From the NCBI GenBank assembly GCA_945906105.1, contig CAMDQO010000010.1, forward strand, positions 1 to 64,000: a stretch of 64,000 nucleotides of DNA, read 5' to 3'. This document shows, piece by piece, positions 1-8,384 of the stretch. This stretch comes from Novosphingobium sp. Chol11. GTDB taxonomy: Bacteria; Pseudomonadota; Alphaproteobacteria; Sphingomonadales; Sphingomonadaceae. Each line of letters begins with the position of its first letter. Within the stretch, counting starts at the first letter, position 1. Under the pieces are notes generated by a model. That model was not told where the DNA came from, made no database searches, and saw only the letters and a program-made list of their open reading frames with translations. Made by a program: the position numbers and the translations under genes.

Positions 1-72
1 GCCCAGCGCGCCCGCATCAAACGCATCACCATCGAACATCGCCGCTTGCAACACCGCAAGATCGCCGCCTAA
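1..72 (+). CDS. C-terminal end of an unknown protein (truncated by window edge)
   Basis: The first 23 codons of frame 1 are open and end in TAA at 70-72. The predicted tail is very basic (ending RRLQHRKIAA). Only the end is visible, so no family can be named. It points toward the end of the virB operon, which is on the other strand. It may also be a chance open stretch. Confidence 0.3.
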   Translation, partial: AQRARIKRITIEHRRLQHRKIAA

Positions 73-280
73 TATCAACCCCCAGATGAGGCCGACACTC
101 CGCTAATCTACGCCGCCAACTGTCTCAAATATTCTGACGACGAACAAACGCACCTGCCCAGTAACAGGGATTGAACCCAGCATCACATCCCGTCCCTAGG
201 ATGACTGTCCTCGATCGCTTGCATCTCCACACCCTTCCCCTCATTCGGACAGACCATGCGCGCTCACGCGACACGCAGAT

Positions 281-1258
281 TCAATCCATGACCAACACAC
301 TCTCGATATCCCGTTTTCCCCCACTCCGGCGTAATTGGACGATGATATCGAGCGAGCTGCGGACGTATTGCACAACGTCGTCCCAGGCCATTCGTGTGCC
401 TGTCTGAAGCACAAGTAGCACCAGCTGATCAATGGCGCGTAACGGGCTGTCGGCATGGATGGTACTCATCGAACCGGGGTGGCCGGTGTTGACCGCACGC
501 AGGAAAGTTACAGCCTCACCCCCACGGATTTCACCAAGAATGATCCGGTCCGGGCGCATGCGCAGAGAAGCGACGAGCAAGTCTTCGGCGCTGACATCGG
601 CCTCGCCCAGCGCACCGCGTGCAGCGATCAGGCCAACTGAATTTTCATGCACCAGTTGCAGTTCTGGCGTGTCTTCGATCACGATCAGCCGCTCGCCGCG
701 CGGAATTTCGCGCAGCAAGGCGTTAACGAAGGTGGTCTTGCCGGTCGAGGTGCCGCCCGAGACAAGGATATTGCGCCGCACCAAAACGGCCTCGCGCAGC
801 AACTCCACCGCATCGGTGCCCTTGGCCAACTGCCCGCACCTTTTGGGCAAGGCGCTTGCCGCCATGACTTCGGTCTGATCGATGGCGCCGCTGCTGCGAT
901 AGTCATTGAGCGCAAGCCCGACCGAAACATGCTTGCGGATAGCCAGCGCCATTTCACCACGCGTGGCCGGTGCGATTACCGCCTGAACCCGCTCCCCGCC
1001 CGGGAGACTTGCCGCGAGCAAAGGATACTCGCGGTTGATCCCTTGCGCGGTAACCGCTGCTATCTGCCTGACCAGCCGGGCCAGCACTTCGCGGGTAAGC
1101 TCTGGCACCGCGATGCACTCGGGCTCATTGTCCAGCGTTTCCAGCCACAGTTCACCCGGACGATTGACATAGATGTCTGTAACCCTAGCCCGTCCGAGAT
1201 AGGCGGCGAGCGGAGCAAGGTAGCTTTCAAGATAGATGTTGCCCTGCGGTGCATTCAT
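281..1258 (-). CDS. virB11: VirB11-type type IV secretion ATPase
   Basis: Hexameric traffic ATPase of the T4SS, acting at the cytoplasmic face of the inner membrane to switch between pilus assembly and substrate export. The 325-residue protein has the full VirB11/TrbB signature: Walker A GGTSTGKT at 168-175, Asp box IEDTPEL near 194-200, Walker B region RPDRIILGEIRG at 235-246 and His box GHPGSMSTIHA at 259-269. Length is normal for the family. It is the last gene of the operon, starting 12 nt after virB10. No relaxase or VirD4 gene follows before the window edge. Family assignment is secure; what the system exports is unknown. Confidence 0.95.
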   Translation of the reverse strand: MNAPQGNIYLESYLAPLAAYLGRARVTDIYVNRPGELWLETLDNEPECIAVPELTREVLARLVRQIAAVTAQGINREYPLLAASLPGGERVQAVIAPATRGEMALAIRKHVSVGLALNDYRSSGAIDQTEVMAASALPKRCGQLAKGTDAVELLREAVLVRRNILVSGGTSTGKTTFVNALLREIPRGERLIVIEDTPELQLVHENSVGLIAARGALGEADVSAEDLLVASLRMRPDRIILGEIRGGEAVTFLRAVNTGHPGSMSTIHADSPLRAIDQLVLLVLQTGTRMAWDDVVQYVRSSLDIIVQLRRSGGKRDIESVLVMD

Positions 1259-1270
1259 CGATGTGCCGCC

Positions 1271-2335
1271 TTATTCTACCGTCGAAAAATCGAGATCGCG
1301 GGCAACAAATACAGAAACACTGGTGCCATGGCGAACAGTCAAGGTCGGCTTGATACTGTCAGGTGACGGCACAATCATGTTTTGCGTGCTGCCCGGCAAG
1401 CCAACAATCACCGACCCATTGGTGGCGCTGCGCGTCGCCAGCCCTACCCCGATGTCGAGCGTCGATTGCAGGAGGGCACCTGAGAAACGCTGAAGAAAGT
1501 GCGTATTGACTCTGCCCCCAACGCCGGCGCGTCCCAGTGGATCGGCGGCCGGTGAATTGATCACGATCTGAGCGCCATCAGGTCTTGTCAGCTTGAGCCA
1601 CTGGACGAAAGCGCGGCTTTGTCCTTGCGCAAGGTCAGCTTTGTATTCGCCAAACAAACGGCTGCCCCGGGGGATCAACACTTTGGTGCCATCGAAGCTG
1701 CGCACATCGCGTGATATGATGGCACGTACGAAACCCGGCCGACTGGAATCGAGCGCAGTTTCAAGCACAGCCTGGATCACCGTACCTTGAACAACAGTGA
1801 CCGAGGGATTGATGAAATGCGTTGCCCGCACCCTGTCACCGGAAAGTTCGCCTCTTAGATCCGGGCCAGTGGCTGGTGATGGAAACGCGGCGAGTTGCGC
1901 CGTCGCAGCCGAGGATTGAGCGGACGCATCAGCCGAATTGGGATCGTGATAGGCCGGGTAACGCGGCTTAGGAGCATTTGGAGCCACCGGTATCACGCGC
2001 GGCCGAAAAGTCTGGGAATTGCTGGGCAGGCTCGGCACCTGCTGAGGGTAATAGCCGGGCACGACGGGTGCCTGAGGGGTGCCGTCTGCTCCGAAATAAG
2101 CACCGGGCCCCGGCAAGACAATGCTGGGCGGCGCGGAAATCATATTGCCGTTGGTCTGCTCCATCGGTGCAGTCGCCGGACTGACGATAGCATTGCGCCG
2201 CGCCTCAAGCACGGAGAATAGTCCGATGCCCGCCAGCGCCAAAACCCCGCCAAATATCCATACCCCACGATTGCTGACCACGCGCCCGACCAGTGGGCGT
2301 ACATTGTCTGATGCGGCGATTCCTGCTGTTTCCAT
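1271..2335 (-). CDS. virB10: VirB10/TrbI T4SS core component
   Basis: Energy-transducing core protein that spans from inner to outer membrane. Order: short cytoplasmic N-terminus, one transmembrane helix (about residues 25-45 from the chosen start), a Pro-rich periplasmic linker, then a C-terminal TrbI/VirB10 barrel domain with VQGTVIQAVLET and the RGSRLFGEY segment typical of the family. The longest frame begins at 2374 and overlaps virB9 by 26 nt. I prefer the ATG at 2335, which has an AGGGTGG Shine-Dalgarno 8 nt upstream and lies after the virB9 stop. Start choice is an inference; family is secure. Confidence 0.93.
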   Translation of the reverse strand: METAGIAASDNVRPLVGRVVSNRGVWIFGGVLALAGIGLFSVLEARRNAIVSPATAPMEQTNGNMISAPPSIVLPGPGAYFGADGTPQAPVVPGYYPQQVPSLPSNSQTFRPRVIPVAPNAPKPRYPAYHDPNSADASAQSSAATAQLAAFPSPATGPDLRGELSGDRVRATHFINPSVTVVQGTVIQAVLETALDSSRPGFVRAIISRDVRSFDGTKVLIPRGSRLFGEYKADLAQGQSRAFVQWLKLTRPDGAQIVINSPAADPLGRAGVGGRVNTHFLQRFSGALLQSTLDIGVGLATRSATNGSVIVGLPGSTQNMIVPSPDSIKPTLTVRHGTSVSVFVARDLDFSTVE

Positions 2336-2348
2336 CGGCCTGACCACC

Positions 2349-2780
2349 CTATTTCCCGCCATCTGGATTACCATTGAGACGCTCTGCTTTTGCCCACTTC
2401 TTGTCGATCCGGAACACCAGCTCTCGATTCACACGGTCAATCGTGAATATGCCCTCGCGCATATAACCGTCGACCATTTCCTCACCTCCCACTGCGCTGA
2501 CAGCAAATACAGCTGGCAAAGCCTGATCCTCACTCCATTCGATATAGGTATGCAGGCCATCATCGCTGATGCGTGATGGGCGGAGCGCCTTGGTTCCCGA
2601 GATTCGGTAATTGGTATTCAGTGGCGGAGCAAGTGGTGCCAGCACGGGCGCTAACGGCGGCGCATTTGCTTCTGTCTCGTTTGCCACTGGCAATTCTTGT
2701 CCATCATTGCGCAGCGCGGCGTCTGCCTGGTCGCAGGGCACGATCAACAACGCCATGGCAATGAGAGCGACCTGCCTCAC
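2349..2780 (-). CDS. virB9: Short VirB9/TrbG-like T4SS protein
   Basis: Outer-membrane-complex T4SS component. It has a signal peptide (about residues 1-21), a Pro/Ala-rich linker, then the C-terminal VirB9 domain: NTNYRISG, RPSRISDDGLHTYIEW, and an ending with FTIDRVNRELVFRIDKKWAKAERLN. At 143 residues it is about half the usual VirB9 length (roughly 250-300). The N-terminal beta-domain that normally follows the signal peptide is missing, though the frame is intact and starts by overlapping the virB8 stop by 4 nt. Either this is a minimal core-complex variant or the gene has suffered an in-frame internal deletion. VirB10 binds the C-terminal domain, so a reduced core is conceivable. Confidence 0.85.
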   Translation of the reverse strand: MRQVALIAMALLIVPCDQADAALRNDGQELPVANETEANAPPLAPVLAPLAPPLNTNYRISGTKALRPSRISDDGLHTYIEWSEDQALPAVFAVSAVGGEEMVDGYMREGIFTIDRVNRELVFRIDKKWAKAERLNGNPDGGK

Positions 2781-3592
2781 CTGCGGGGGACTGCTTGCTG
2801 GCTCGGCTGTGATGACGGCGACAGGGCCGACGGCGACTGGGCATTGGCTGGGGCTACGGTGGCCGACGCAGGCGCTTGCTGCATCGGCATGGCATCGGCG
2901 GGAGACGCCCCTTGCACCGTCTCGGCATCGCGGCGATAGTGCAAAACCTGAAAGCCCAGCGGATTGACCATACGATCTTCCGCGCTCATCGCCGCGCCGC
3001 TGAACCGGTACTTGATCACCGCAGCCCAGTATTGCGGCATCTGTGCCGACGCGCCGAGATCGGTCCGCACGGATGAGAAGCGCACCAGCGAGGTATCGGC
3101 GTCCAGCGAGGAAACAGAACGCACCTGCACTTCAACCAGCGCTTTGCGAGGCAGGGTAGCGAGGCGGCCTTGAGGGTTTGAGGACTGCGATTCAGCAACG
3201 TAACGGTTGCGCGCTTCGTCAGCTGACCACAATGCCACCTTACGATAGCTGGCGTTGAATGAGTCTATGTCAAAGCTCTCACGCTCGATGACATACTGCA
3301 CGAGGAACGAGCGAACCAGCGCGGCGTCGGGCGCTATCGTCTGGCGTTCCAGCGGCTTCAGCGCCTCGACATAACCGGTCTGGCGATCGACCAGCAGCGT
3401 ATAGGGTACGACCGTCTTGAGCGGCAGGAGAAAGACCAGCGCAATGGCCTCAAGCAACGCGATCACGCCCGCAACCACCGCGACAATCCACGCGGTGCGC
3501 CGCGAGGAATTGCTCGCGCTCTGGCGGTCTTCCGACCAGCTCGCCGCCTCGCGATAATATTCATCGAGTTTCTGGGTTTCGGGATCACTCAT
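2777..3592 (-). CDS. virB8: VirB8 T4SS inner-membrane assembly factor
   Basis: Bitopic inner-membrane protein that nucleates T4SS assembly. About 35 cytoplasmic residues (including EYYREAASWSEDR, typical of VirB8) precede a transmembrane helix near 35-57. The NTF2-like periplasmic domain follows, with VPYTLLVDRQTGYVE, FLVQYVIERESFD and a C-terminal MVNPLGFQV that matches the family NPLGF motif. A low-complexity Pro/Ala/Gln/Ser tail of about 45 residues extends past the fold. The ATG overlaps the virB6 stop by 4 nt (ATGA), indicating translational coupling. Confidence 0.93.
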   Translation of the reverse strand: MSDPETQKLDEYYREAASWSEDRQSASNSSRRTAWIVAVVAGVIALLEAIALVFLLPLKTVVPYTLLVDRQTGYVEALKPLERQTIAPDAALVRSFLVQYVIERESFDIDSFNASYRKVALWSADEARNRYVAESQSSNPQGRLATLPRKALVEVQVRSVSSLDADTSLVRFSSVRTDLGASAQMPQYWAAVIKYRFSGAAMSAEDRMVNPLGFQVLHYRRDAETVQGASPADAMPMQQAPASATVAPANAQSPSALSPSSQPSQQAVPRR

Positions 3593-4797
3593 GCCCTGCC
3601 GTCTCTTCTTTCACTCGCAGCTGATGCGCGGCGATAGCGCCTCGCCTCACTGGCGCGGTAGCTGCTGCCGAGCGATTGCTGTGCTGTCGTATCATCGGAC
3701 CTAGTGGCCCCGCGCGCGCGAACAGCCTGCTGGACCATCCGGCTGCTTTCCGGATTTCGTTCCTCGCGTCGCAGCGTATGTGCCATCGCGTCGGCAACGA
3801 CAAAAGCACGCGATGGTGGCTGCCGGTCGGCACCATAGGCGGAAGAAAGGACCTGACCCGGTAGGTTTCGTGCAGTCGCCGGTTGCAGACGCGCCAGCAA
3901 TCTCGGCAGGCCAAAACCGCCGAAGAAGAAAATTCGCGCGATCATCGCAAGTAGGCCAAAGCTAACCAGCGCGAAGGCCAGCGCCATGACAAAAAGCTCG
4001 GTCGGTGCCGAAGGCGTGAGTATCTGCGCATCACGCTGCGCCAGCGCATCGCGTAGCCATGGCTCAAGGATTGTCAGCTCGACACCCAGTACAGCAGCAA
4101 CGACCAAAGCACCGACAGCGAGCGCACCAAGGCCGCGCAGCCATCCGAAGAACAAATCGCGGGTACCGGCAAAAAGTAGCAGTCCTGCCATCAGGGGGGC
4201 AAGCGCCAAGAGCAATCCTGCGCCTAGCCTGACAATGCCGAGCGGGCCTAAAACCCCCGCGAGAAATGCAATGCGGCCATTGGCTAGCCCTTCCTGATCA
4301 GCCAGAGCGATGCCGCGAAACGAATCCCCGATAGTATCGCTGCGATTCGTGCCGCCGGTATTGCGCCCGGTGCCATAGACCGTGAGCAACACGATCCCAT
4401 CGTCAGCAGACTGAAGCCTTGAAACAAAGCTGCTCTGGCCGCCGGGCAGGTCAGCTCCACTTACGACTGTCATGGCCACTTCGCCGGGGCCGTGGATGAC
4501 CAGATCGTAGCCTAGCGTGCGCCATGCTGGCCAGCTTGTCGCTAGGGTCAGCACGATCCCCAGCCGCAGCACATCGCCCAACACATCGCGCCCGCCCATC
4601 GGTTCGCCCGATAGCAACCTCAGCCCGAAAATTGCGACGAAGATCGTCAGTAGCCCGGTCAGTGCGATCGAAACGGGCGAAGTCGGATTGGCCAGCGCAC
4701 TATAGCCATAAGCGCCGATTGACTGCGCTTGACAATCGATATGCGCCAGCATCTGCGCGACAAAGCGCTGGCCGGTAAAGACTGCCTCGCATGCCAT
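3589..4797 (-). CDS. virB6: VirB6/TrbL polytopic inner-membrane T4SS protein
   Basis: Multi-spanning membrane component of the T4SS inner-membrane platform. Several hydrophobic helices are visible (for example VSIALTGLLTIFVAIFGLRLL, LGAGLLLALAPLMAGLLLFAG and LFVMALAFALVSFGLLAMIARIFF), with an Arg/Ser-rich cytoplasmic C-terminus. The frame is open from 4866, but the ATG at 4797 sits 1 nt past the virB4 stop and gives a normal N-terminus (MACEAVFTGQRFV), so I use it. The length of 402 residues is in the family range. Sequence conservation in VirB6 is low, so assignment also leans on position between virB4 and virB8. Confidence 0.88.
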   Translation of the reverse strand: MACEAVFTGQRFVAQMLAHIDCQAQSIGAYGYSALANPTSPVSIALTGLLTIFVAIFGLRLLSGEPMGGRDVLGDVLRLGIVLTLATSWPAWRTLGYDLVIHGPGEVAMTVVSGADLPGGQSSFVSRLQSADDGIVLLTVYGTGRNTGGTNRSDTIGDSFRGIALADQEGLANGRIAFLAGVLGPLGIVRLGAGLLLALAPLMAGLLLFAGTRDLFFGWLRGLGALAVGALVVAAVLGVELTILEPWLRDALAQRDAQILTPSAPTELFVMALAFALVSFGLLAMIARIFFFGGFGLPRLLARLQPATARNLPGQVLSSAYGADRQPPSRAFVVADAMAHTLRREERNPESSRMVQQAVRARGATRSDDTTAQQSLGSSYRASEARRYRRASAASERRDGRA

Positions 4798-4798
4798 T

Positions 4799-7207
4799 TC
4801 ACGCAAGCTCCAGCAGGGGAGCCATCCAGTCGCCTGGATTGGTCCCGGTGCGCTCGACCAGCTCATCGAACAATCGCACAGTTGCTTCTCGGCCCGACAG
4901 GATCGTCAGCAGGTCGGCCTCGCCCGACAGATTGAGCCGCGCGACGACACTTTCGTTGCCGTGCTTGATGAGGAAGCAATGCGAGCTGTCGGGCAGGGTG
5001 CGGATCAGTTCGAATTCGTGCGGGGTCAGGCCAAAACCGTCGATGTAATCCTCAGATCGGGCCTTGGGATTAATCATGAAGATTTGCGTTGCAGCCTGTT
5101 CAATAATGGCGCTGGCTATACGGCTTTCAAGCGCATCCTGCGCACTCTGCGTAGCAAAGCCAACGATGCCGTTGCGCTTGCGGATGGTCTTTTCCCAGTC
5201 CTTGATACGCCTGACGAAAACATCATCGTCAAGTGCCTTCCAGCCTTCGTCGACAACGATGATTGTGGGCGATCCATCGAGCCGCTCTTCGACGCGGTGA
5301 AAGAAATAGAGCAGGGCCGGAGTACGCGCGACGGGATCGTCGAGGATCGCGGTCATGTCGAAGCCGACGGTCGCGGCGGTCAGATCGGTGAGATCAGCTT
5401 CATTGTCGAACAACCATGCGCGTTCGCCTTCGCCCCACCATGGCCGCATGCGGGCATGGAGATCATCGGCGCACGGCCGCTTGTGGCCACGAAACAGCTC
5501 GATCAGATGTCGCAGGCGGCGATACCTGCGCGGCTGGACAAAATTGGCCTCGATAGCGTCCTTGATCACCTCGATCTCGCCCGCATCCGCACCACCGGCC
5601 AGCATCGCCAACCATTCCCTCAGGAACTGCCGATTGGCGGGCGTATCATCAAGTTGCAGCGGGTTGAGTCCCGATTCTGCGCCGGGACGCAACCGATCAT
5701 ATTGCCCGCCGATGGCCCGAATGAAGAGCTCGGCACCGCGATCCTTGTCAAAAAACACGATGCGCGGGGCGAACTTGCGCGCCTGAGCAAGCAGGAAGTT
5801 GAGCACTACTGTCTTGCCCGAACCCGACGGGCCGATCACAGTAAAATTGCCGAGATCATTGTGATGGAAGCTGAAGAAGTAGGGACCAGCTGCCGTCGTC
5901 TCGAACAGCGTCACCGCATCGCCCCAATGGTTGCCACGCTGCTGGCCGACGGGGAAATTGTGCAAGCTTGCCAGCCCCGCGAAATTGCCAGTCGAAACCA
6001 GCCCCTTGCGTGCGATGTAGCGAAAATTGCCGGGGAACTGGGCCCAGAAGGCCGGTTCGAGCCCAATGTCCTCACGCACCGCGACAATGCCGAGATCAGC
6101 GAGTACGGCGCAGACCTCGGCAACTTGCGTGTCGAGCTCCTTGAGCGTTGCGGCGTGGGTGGTGACCGTGGTGTGATGTTCGCCAAAGCCTGCGCGGCCC
6201 GCCGCGACGTCGTCCTTGGCCTGCGCCAGTTCATCACGCAGCGAGAGCGCCTCATCCTCGGTCGAGCGCATACGCCGCAGTGCCAGATTCATCCGCCCCA
6301 GCGCCTCGCCGCGTTCGACGAAGGCGAAGGACTGCGCCACGGTCATTTCAAACGGCAAGCGATAAAGCTCGTCGAACAGGCCGGGCAGCGTCTCCGCCGG
6401 GTAGTCCTTGATAGATACCACCGCACCAAACTTGCGCTGCAGCGCTCCCGCCGCGCCCAGCTCGAAGGCATCCTGCCCGAAGCTGGCGCGGCGGAATGGC
6501 AAGTGATGGCCGATGTCGCCATAAGGCAGACCAACTGGGCGCATCTCGGCATTGTAGAGGTAGGAAAGAAATTCGAGCGGCTCCGAGCGAAAGCCATTGT
6601 CGGTCTCATAGATGCTGAGAAGGCGCGGTGAATAGCTGCCTAGTGATGCAAGCAGGGCTTCGCTCGCCACATCAAGTGCGCGCTTTTCAGCAGCGAAGCC
6701 GACCGCGCGATCGGTAGCATTGGTGCGGCTGGCCAGTCCACGCAGTCGGTCAAGCAGCCCGACAGGCCCCTGCATCGGTCGCCGCACGATGGTCAGGAAC
6801 AGTTCGTTGACATACATCTCGCGGTTGGCGAGCCTCTCACGCCAACGCTGATCCAGCAGTCTCGAAAATTCGTCAGGGAAGCGTGCTTCCAGCACCGCTT
6901 CGGCGCGCCGTCGCACGACATGGTGGTAGATAGCAAAGCGTGAGGAGCCGATCGCCTTGAGCATCGCGTCGCGCAGCTCGGCCCGATAGTTCAGCTCCTC
7001 GGTGTCGGCGGTTTCAAACAGCAAGCCGCCTAGACGGATCGTCTGCATGAGCAGGCCGTCACGCGTTTCCAGCGTCACATCATCGAGATGCCGGGCGTAG
7101 GGCAAATGCACGCCGGCTGACTGCTCGCGCGCGATTCTGCGCGGGTCATTTGTCAGGGGCGGTATGAGTTGCATCCCCACATCGCGTAGTTCTTGACGCG
7201 CGGACAA
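4799..7207 (-). CDS. virB4: VirB4/TrbE T4SS ATPase
   Basis: Largest T4SS ATPase, required for pilus biogenesis and substrate transfer. The N-terminal CagE/TrbE domain covers roughly residues 1-400. The C-terminal RecA-like domain has Walker A GPSGSGKT near 457-464, Walker B IIVVDEGWKAL near 645-655, and the conserved FATQSAQDALES segment. 802 residues is full length. The start overlaps the 3' end of virB3 by 55 nt; an internal ATG (codon 12, at 7174) also overlaps, so an out-of-frame overlap with virB3 appears genuine. Confidence 0.95.
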   Translation of the reverse strand: MSARQELRDVGMQLIPPLTNDPRRIAREQSAGVHLPYARHLDDVTLETRDGLLMQTIRLGGLLFETADTEELNYRAELRDAMLKAIGSSRFAIYHHVVRRRAEAVLEARFPDEFSRLLDQRWRERLANREMYVNELFLTIVRRPMQGPVGLLDRLRGLASRTNATDRAVGFAAEKRALDVASEALLASLGSYSPRLLSIYETDNGFRSEPLEFLSYLYNAEMRPVGLPYGDIGHHLPFRRASFGQDAFELGAAGALQRKFGAVVSIKDYPAETLPGLFDELYRLPFEMTVAQSFAFVERGEALGRMNLALRRMRSTEDEALSLRDELAQAKDDVAAGRAGFGEHHTTVTTHAATLKELDTQVAEVCAVLADLGIVAVREDIGLEPAFWAQFPGNFRYIARKGLVSTGNFAGLASLHNFPVGQQRGNHWGDAVTLFETTAAGPYFFSFHHNDLGNFTVIGPSGSGKTVVLNFLLAQARKFAPRIVFFDKDRGAELFIRAIGGQYDRLRPGAESGLNPLQLDDTPANRQFLREWLAMLAGGADAGEIEVIKDAIEANFVQPRRYRRLRHLIELFRGHKRPCADDLHARMRPWWGEGERAWLFDNEADLTDLTAATVGFDMTAILDDPVARTPALLYFFHRVEERLDGSPTIIVVDEGWKALDDDVFVRRIKDWEKTIRKRNGIVGFATQSAQDALESRIASAIIEQAATQIFMINPKARSEDYIDGFGLTPHEFELIRTLPDSSHCFLIKHGNESVVARLNLSGEADLLTILSGREATVRLFDELVERTGTNPGDWMAPLLELA

Positions 7208-7440
7208 CGGCTCACTCTCGTCAGCCAGAGGTCAAGGAAGCGCGGCTCGCGCAGGCACAAAACCACACCAATGACATGAATCACCAATGCCACGGCAATT
7301 GCCCAGAACGATTTGAAAATTAGAAAGAATTCCGCAGAAACAATCGCGTTGATGACGAAATAGCGATAGGTTACACCCGCAAACATCTGTGGGCGCGTCA
7401 GCGCCAGGAACACCGTATCGCGTCTAAAGGCGGCTGCCAT
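7153..7440 (-). CDS. virB3: VirB3 T4SS inner-membrane protein
   Basis: Small inner-membrane subunit that works with VirB4. The 95-residue protein carries the VirB3 hallmark near its N-terminus (RDTVFLALTRPQMFAGVTYRYF) followed by a long hydrophobic stretch of about residues 28-62, then a basic C-terminus. It begins 9 nt after the virB2 stop and its end overlaps virB4. Confidence 0.92.
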   Translation of the reverse strand: MAAAFRRDTVFLALTRPQMFAGVTYRYFVINAIVSAEFFLIFKSFWAIAVALVIHVIGVVLCLREPRFLDLWLTRVSRCPRVKNYAMWGCNSYRP

Positions 7441-7449
7441 GCGCCCTGC

Positions 7450-7797
7450 CTAGCCTGCTGCTGCGGTACGGATACCGGCAACGATGCTCGCCGCACCAAA
7501 CAGGACAAAGCAGCCAAGGATAACTGTCGCTCCGTGCCGCCAGTTCATCCGGCCCGTGAGCATCATGAATCCGACGGCCGCCACTGCGATGACCGCAGCC
7601 ACGGTGGCAACCGTTCCCATCAGCGTACCTTGCAGCCAACTCACCGCCCCGACAATCACGCCTGACCCTTGCGGATCGACGGGAACGCCTGCAAATGCCG
7701 GACCTGCAATGCTGACCATGACGAATGCGGCCATTAGTGAAAAACGGTTCGACTCTCTCAAGGCCTTGCCTTCTCTAACATCCGGATTTTGTAGCAT
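7450..7797 (-). CDS. virB2: VirB2/TrbC major pilin
   Basis: T4SS pilin precursor. A long signal peptide ends at about AGPAFA (residues 31-36). The mature protein of about 79 residues has the two hydrophobic helices of VirB2 pilins (GTVATVAAVIAVAAVGFMML, then a short polar turn GRMNWRHG, then TVILGCFVLFGAASIVAGI). It is the first gene of the operon, so the promoter should lie in the 209-nt gap shared with the divergent gene at 8007. A start at the internal ATG (7734) would give a shorter signal peptide and cannot be excluded. Confidence 0.9.
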   Translation of the reverse strand: MLQNPDVREGKALRESNRFSLMAAFVMVSIAGPAFAGVPVDPQGSGVIVGAVSWLQGTLMGTVATVAAVIAVAAVGFMMLTGRMNWRHGATVILGCFVLFGAASIVAGIRTAAAG

Positions 7798-8006
7798 GGC
7801 ACAGAGCCATTGATGATGCCATAGTGATTACCCGGTCAATGCCCCCTCTCGAATTGAATTCGGCAAAGGTCCCGCCTGCGATTGAACTTGTCGATAAGAG
7901 TCTCGCGCCGGGTCTGAAGCGCTGCAGCGGATCGATCACTTTTGCAGGTTTGATGGTCGGCAACATGTGATAGACTGGCTTCGCACTTCAGCCTTGAGGA
8001 GGGCAC

Positions 8007-8381
8007 ATGATGAGCTTGCGGGCGGCACGACTGCTACTGATTGCGGCATTGTTCACACCACTCGGGATTCCAGCCTGGGCCGAAACTCCGACGGAGCTCG
8101 AAGCGCTTTCGCGCGCGACCGATTCTTCGGCTGGCGGATTGGCACTGGCGCGCAATCAGATCACCAGTGGCGATCTGCTTGATGCATTGGCAACGCTTGA
8201 GCGGCTGATCGTCAATGATCCCACCGATGATCAGGCCCGCCTGCTTCATGCAGGCATCCTGTGCCGGGTCGATGACCGCCAAGGTTCGCTGATCGAGTTC
8301 GATAAGCTGCGCGGGCACAAGTTCACCACCGCGCAGTGGTCGGAAGCCACCGCTCCCTGCAATTCTCCCAAAGGCCGCTGA
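8007..8381 (+). CDS. Small exported protein with TPR-like helices
   Basis: A 124-residue protein with a clear signal peptide (cleavage after about AWA, residue 25). The mature part resembles a single TPR-type unit (RNQITSGDLLDALATLERLIVNDPTDDQARLLHAGILCRVDD) and contains two cysteines. A strong GAGGAGGG Shine-Dalgarno lies just upstream of the ATG. The stop lies 3 nt before the FecR-domain gene, so the two are very likely co-transcribed and act together in the periplasm. No specific function is recognisable. Confidence 0.8.
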   Translation: MMSLRAARLLLIAALFTPLGIPAWAETPTELEALSRATDSSAGGLALARNQITSGDLLDALATLERLIVNDPTDDQARLLHAGILCRVDDRQGSLIEFDKLRGHKFTTAQWSEATAPCNSPKGR

Positions 8382-8384
8382 GCT

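Noticed and set aside
158-240. tRNA-like GGGATTGAACCC stretch
   Set aside because: It resembles a T-loop on the minus strand, but the 5-bp stem does not pair and no acceptor or anticodon arm can be built.
4961-6631. 556-codon open frame on the plus strand
   Set aside because: It lies opposite virB4, which has clear motifs; the frame is an antisense shadow common in GC-rich DNA and shows no family motifs.
7775-7966. 63-codon minus-strand frame upstream of virB2
   Set aside because: Falls in the divergent intergenic region with no ribosome site or family match; it probably contains the virB promoter instead.
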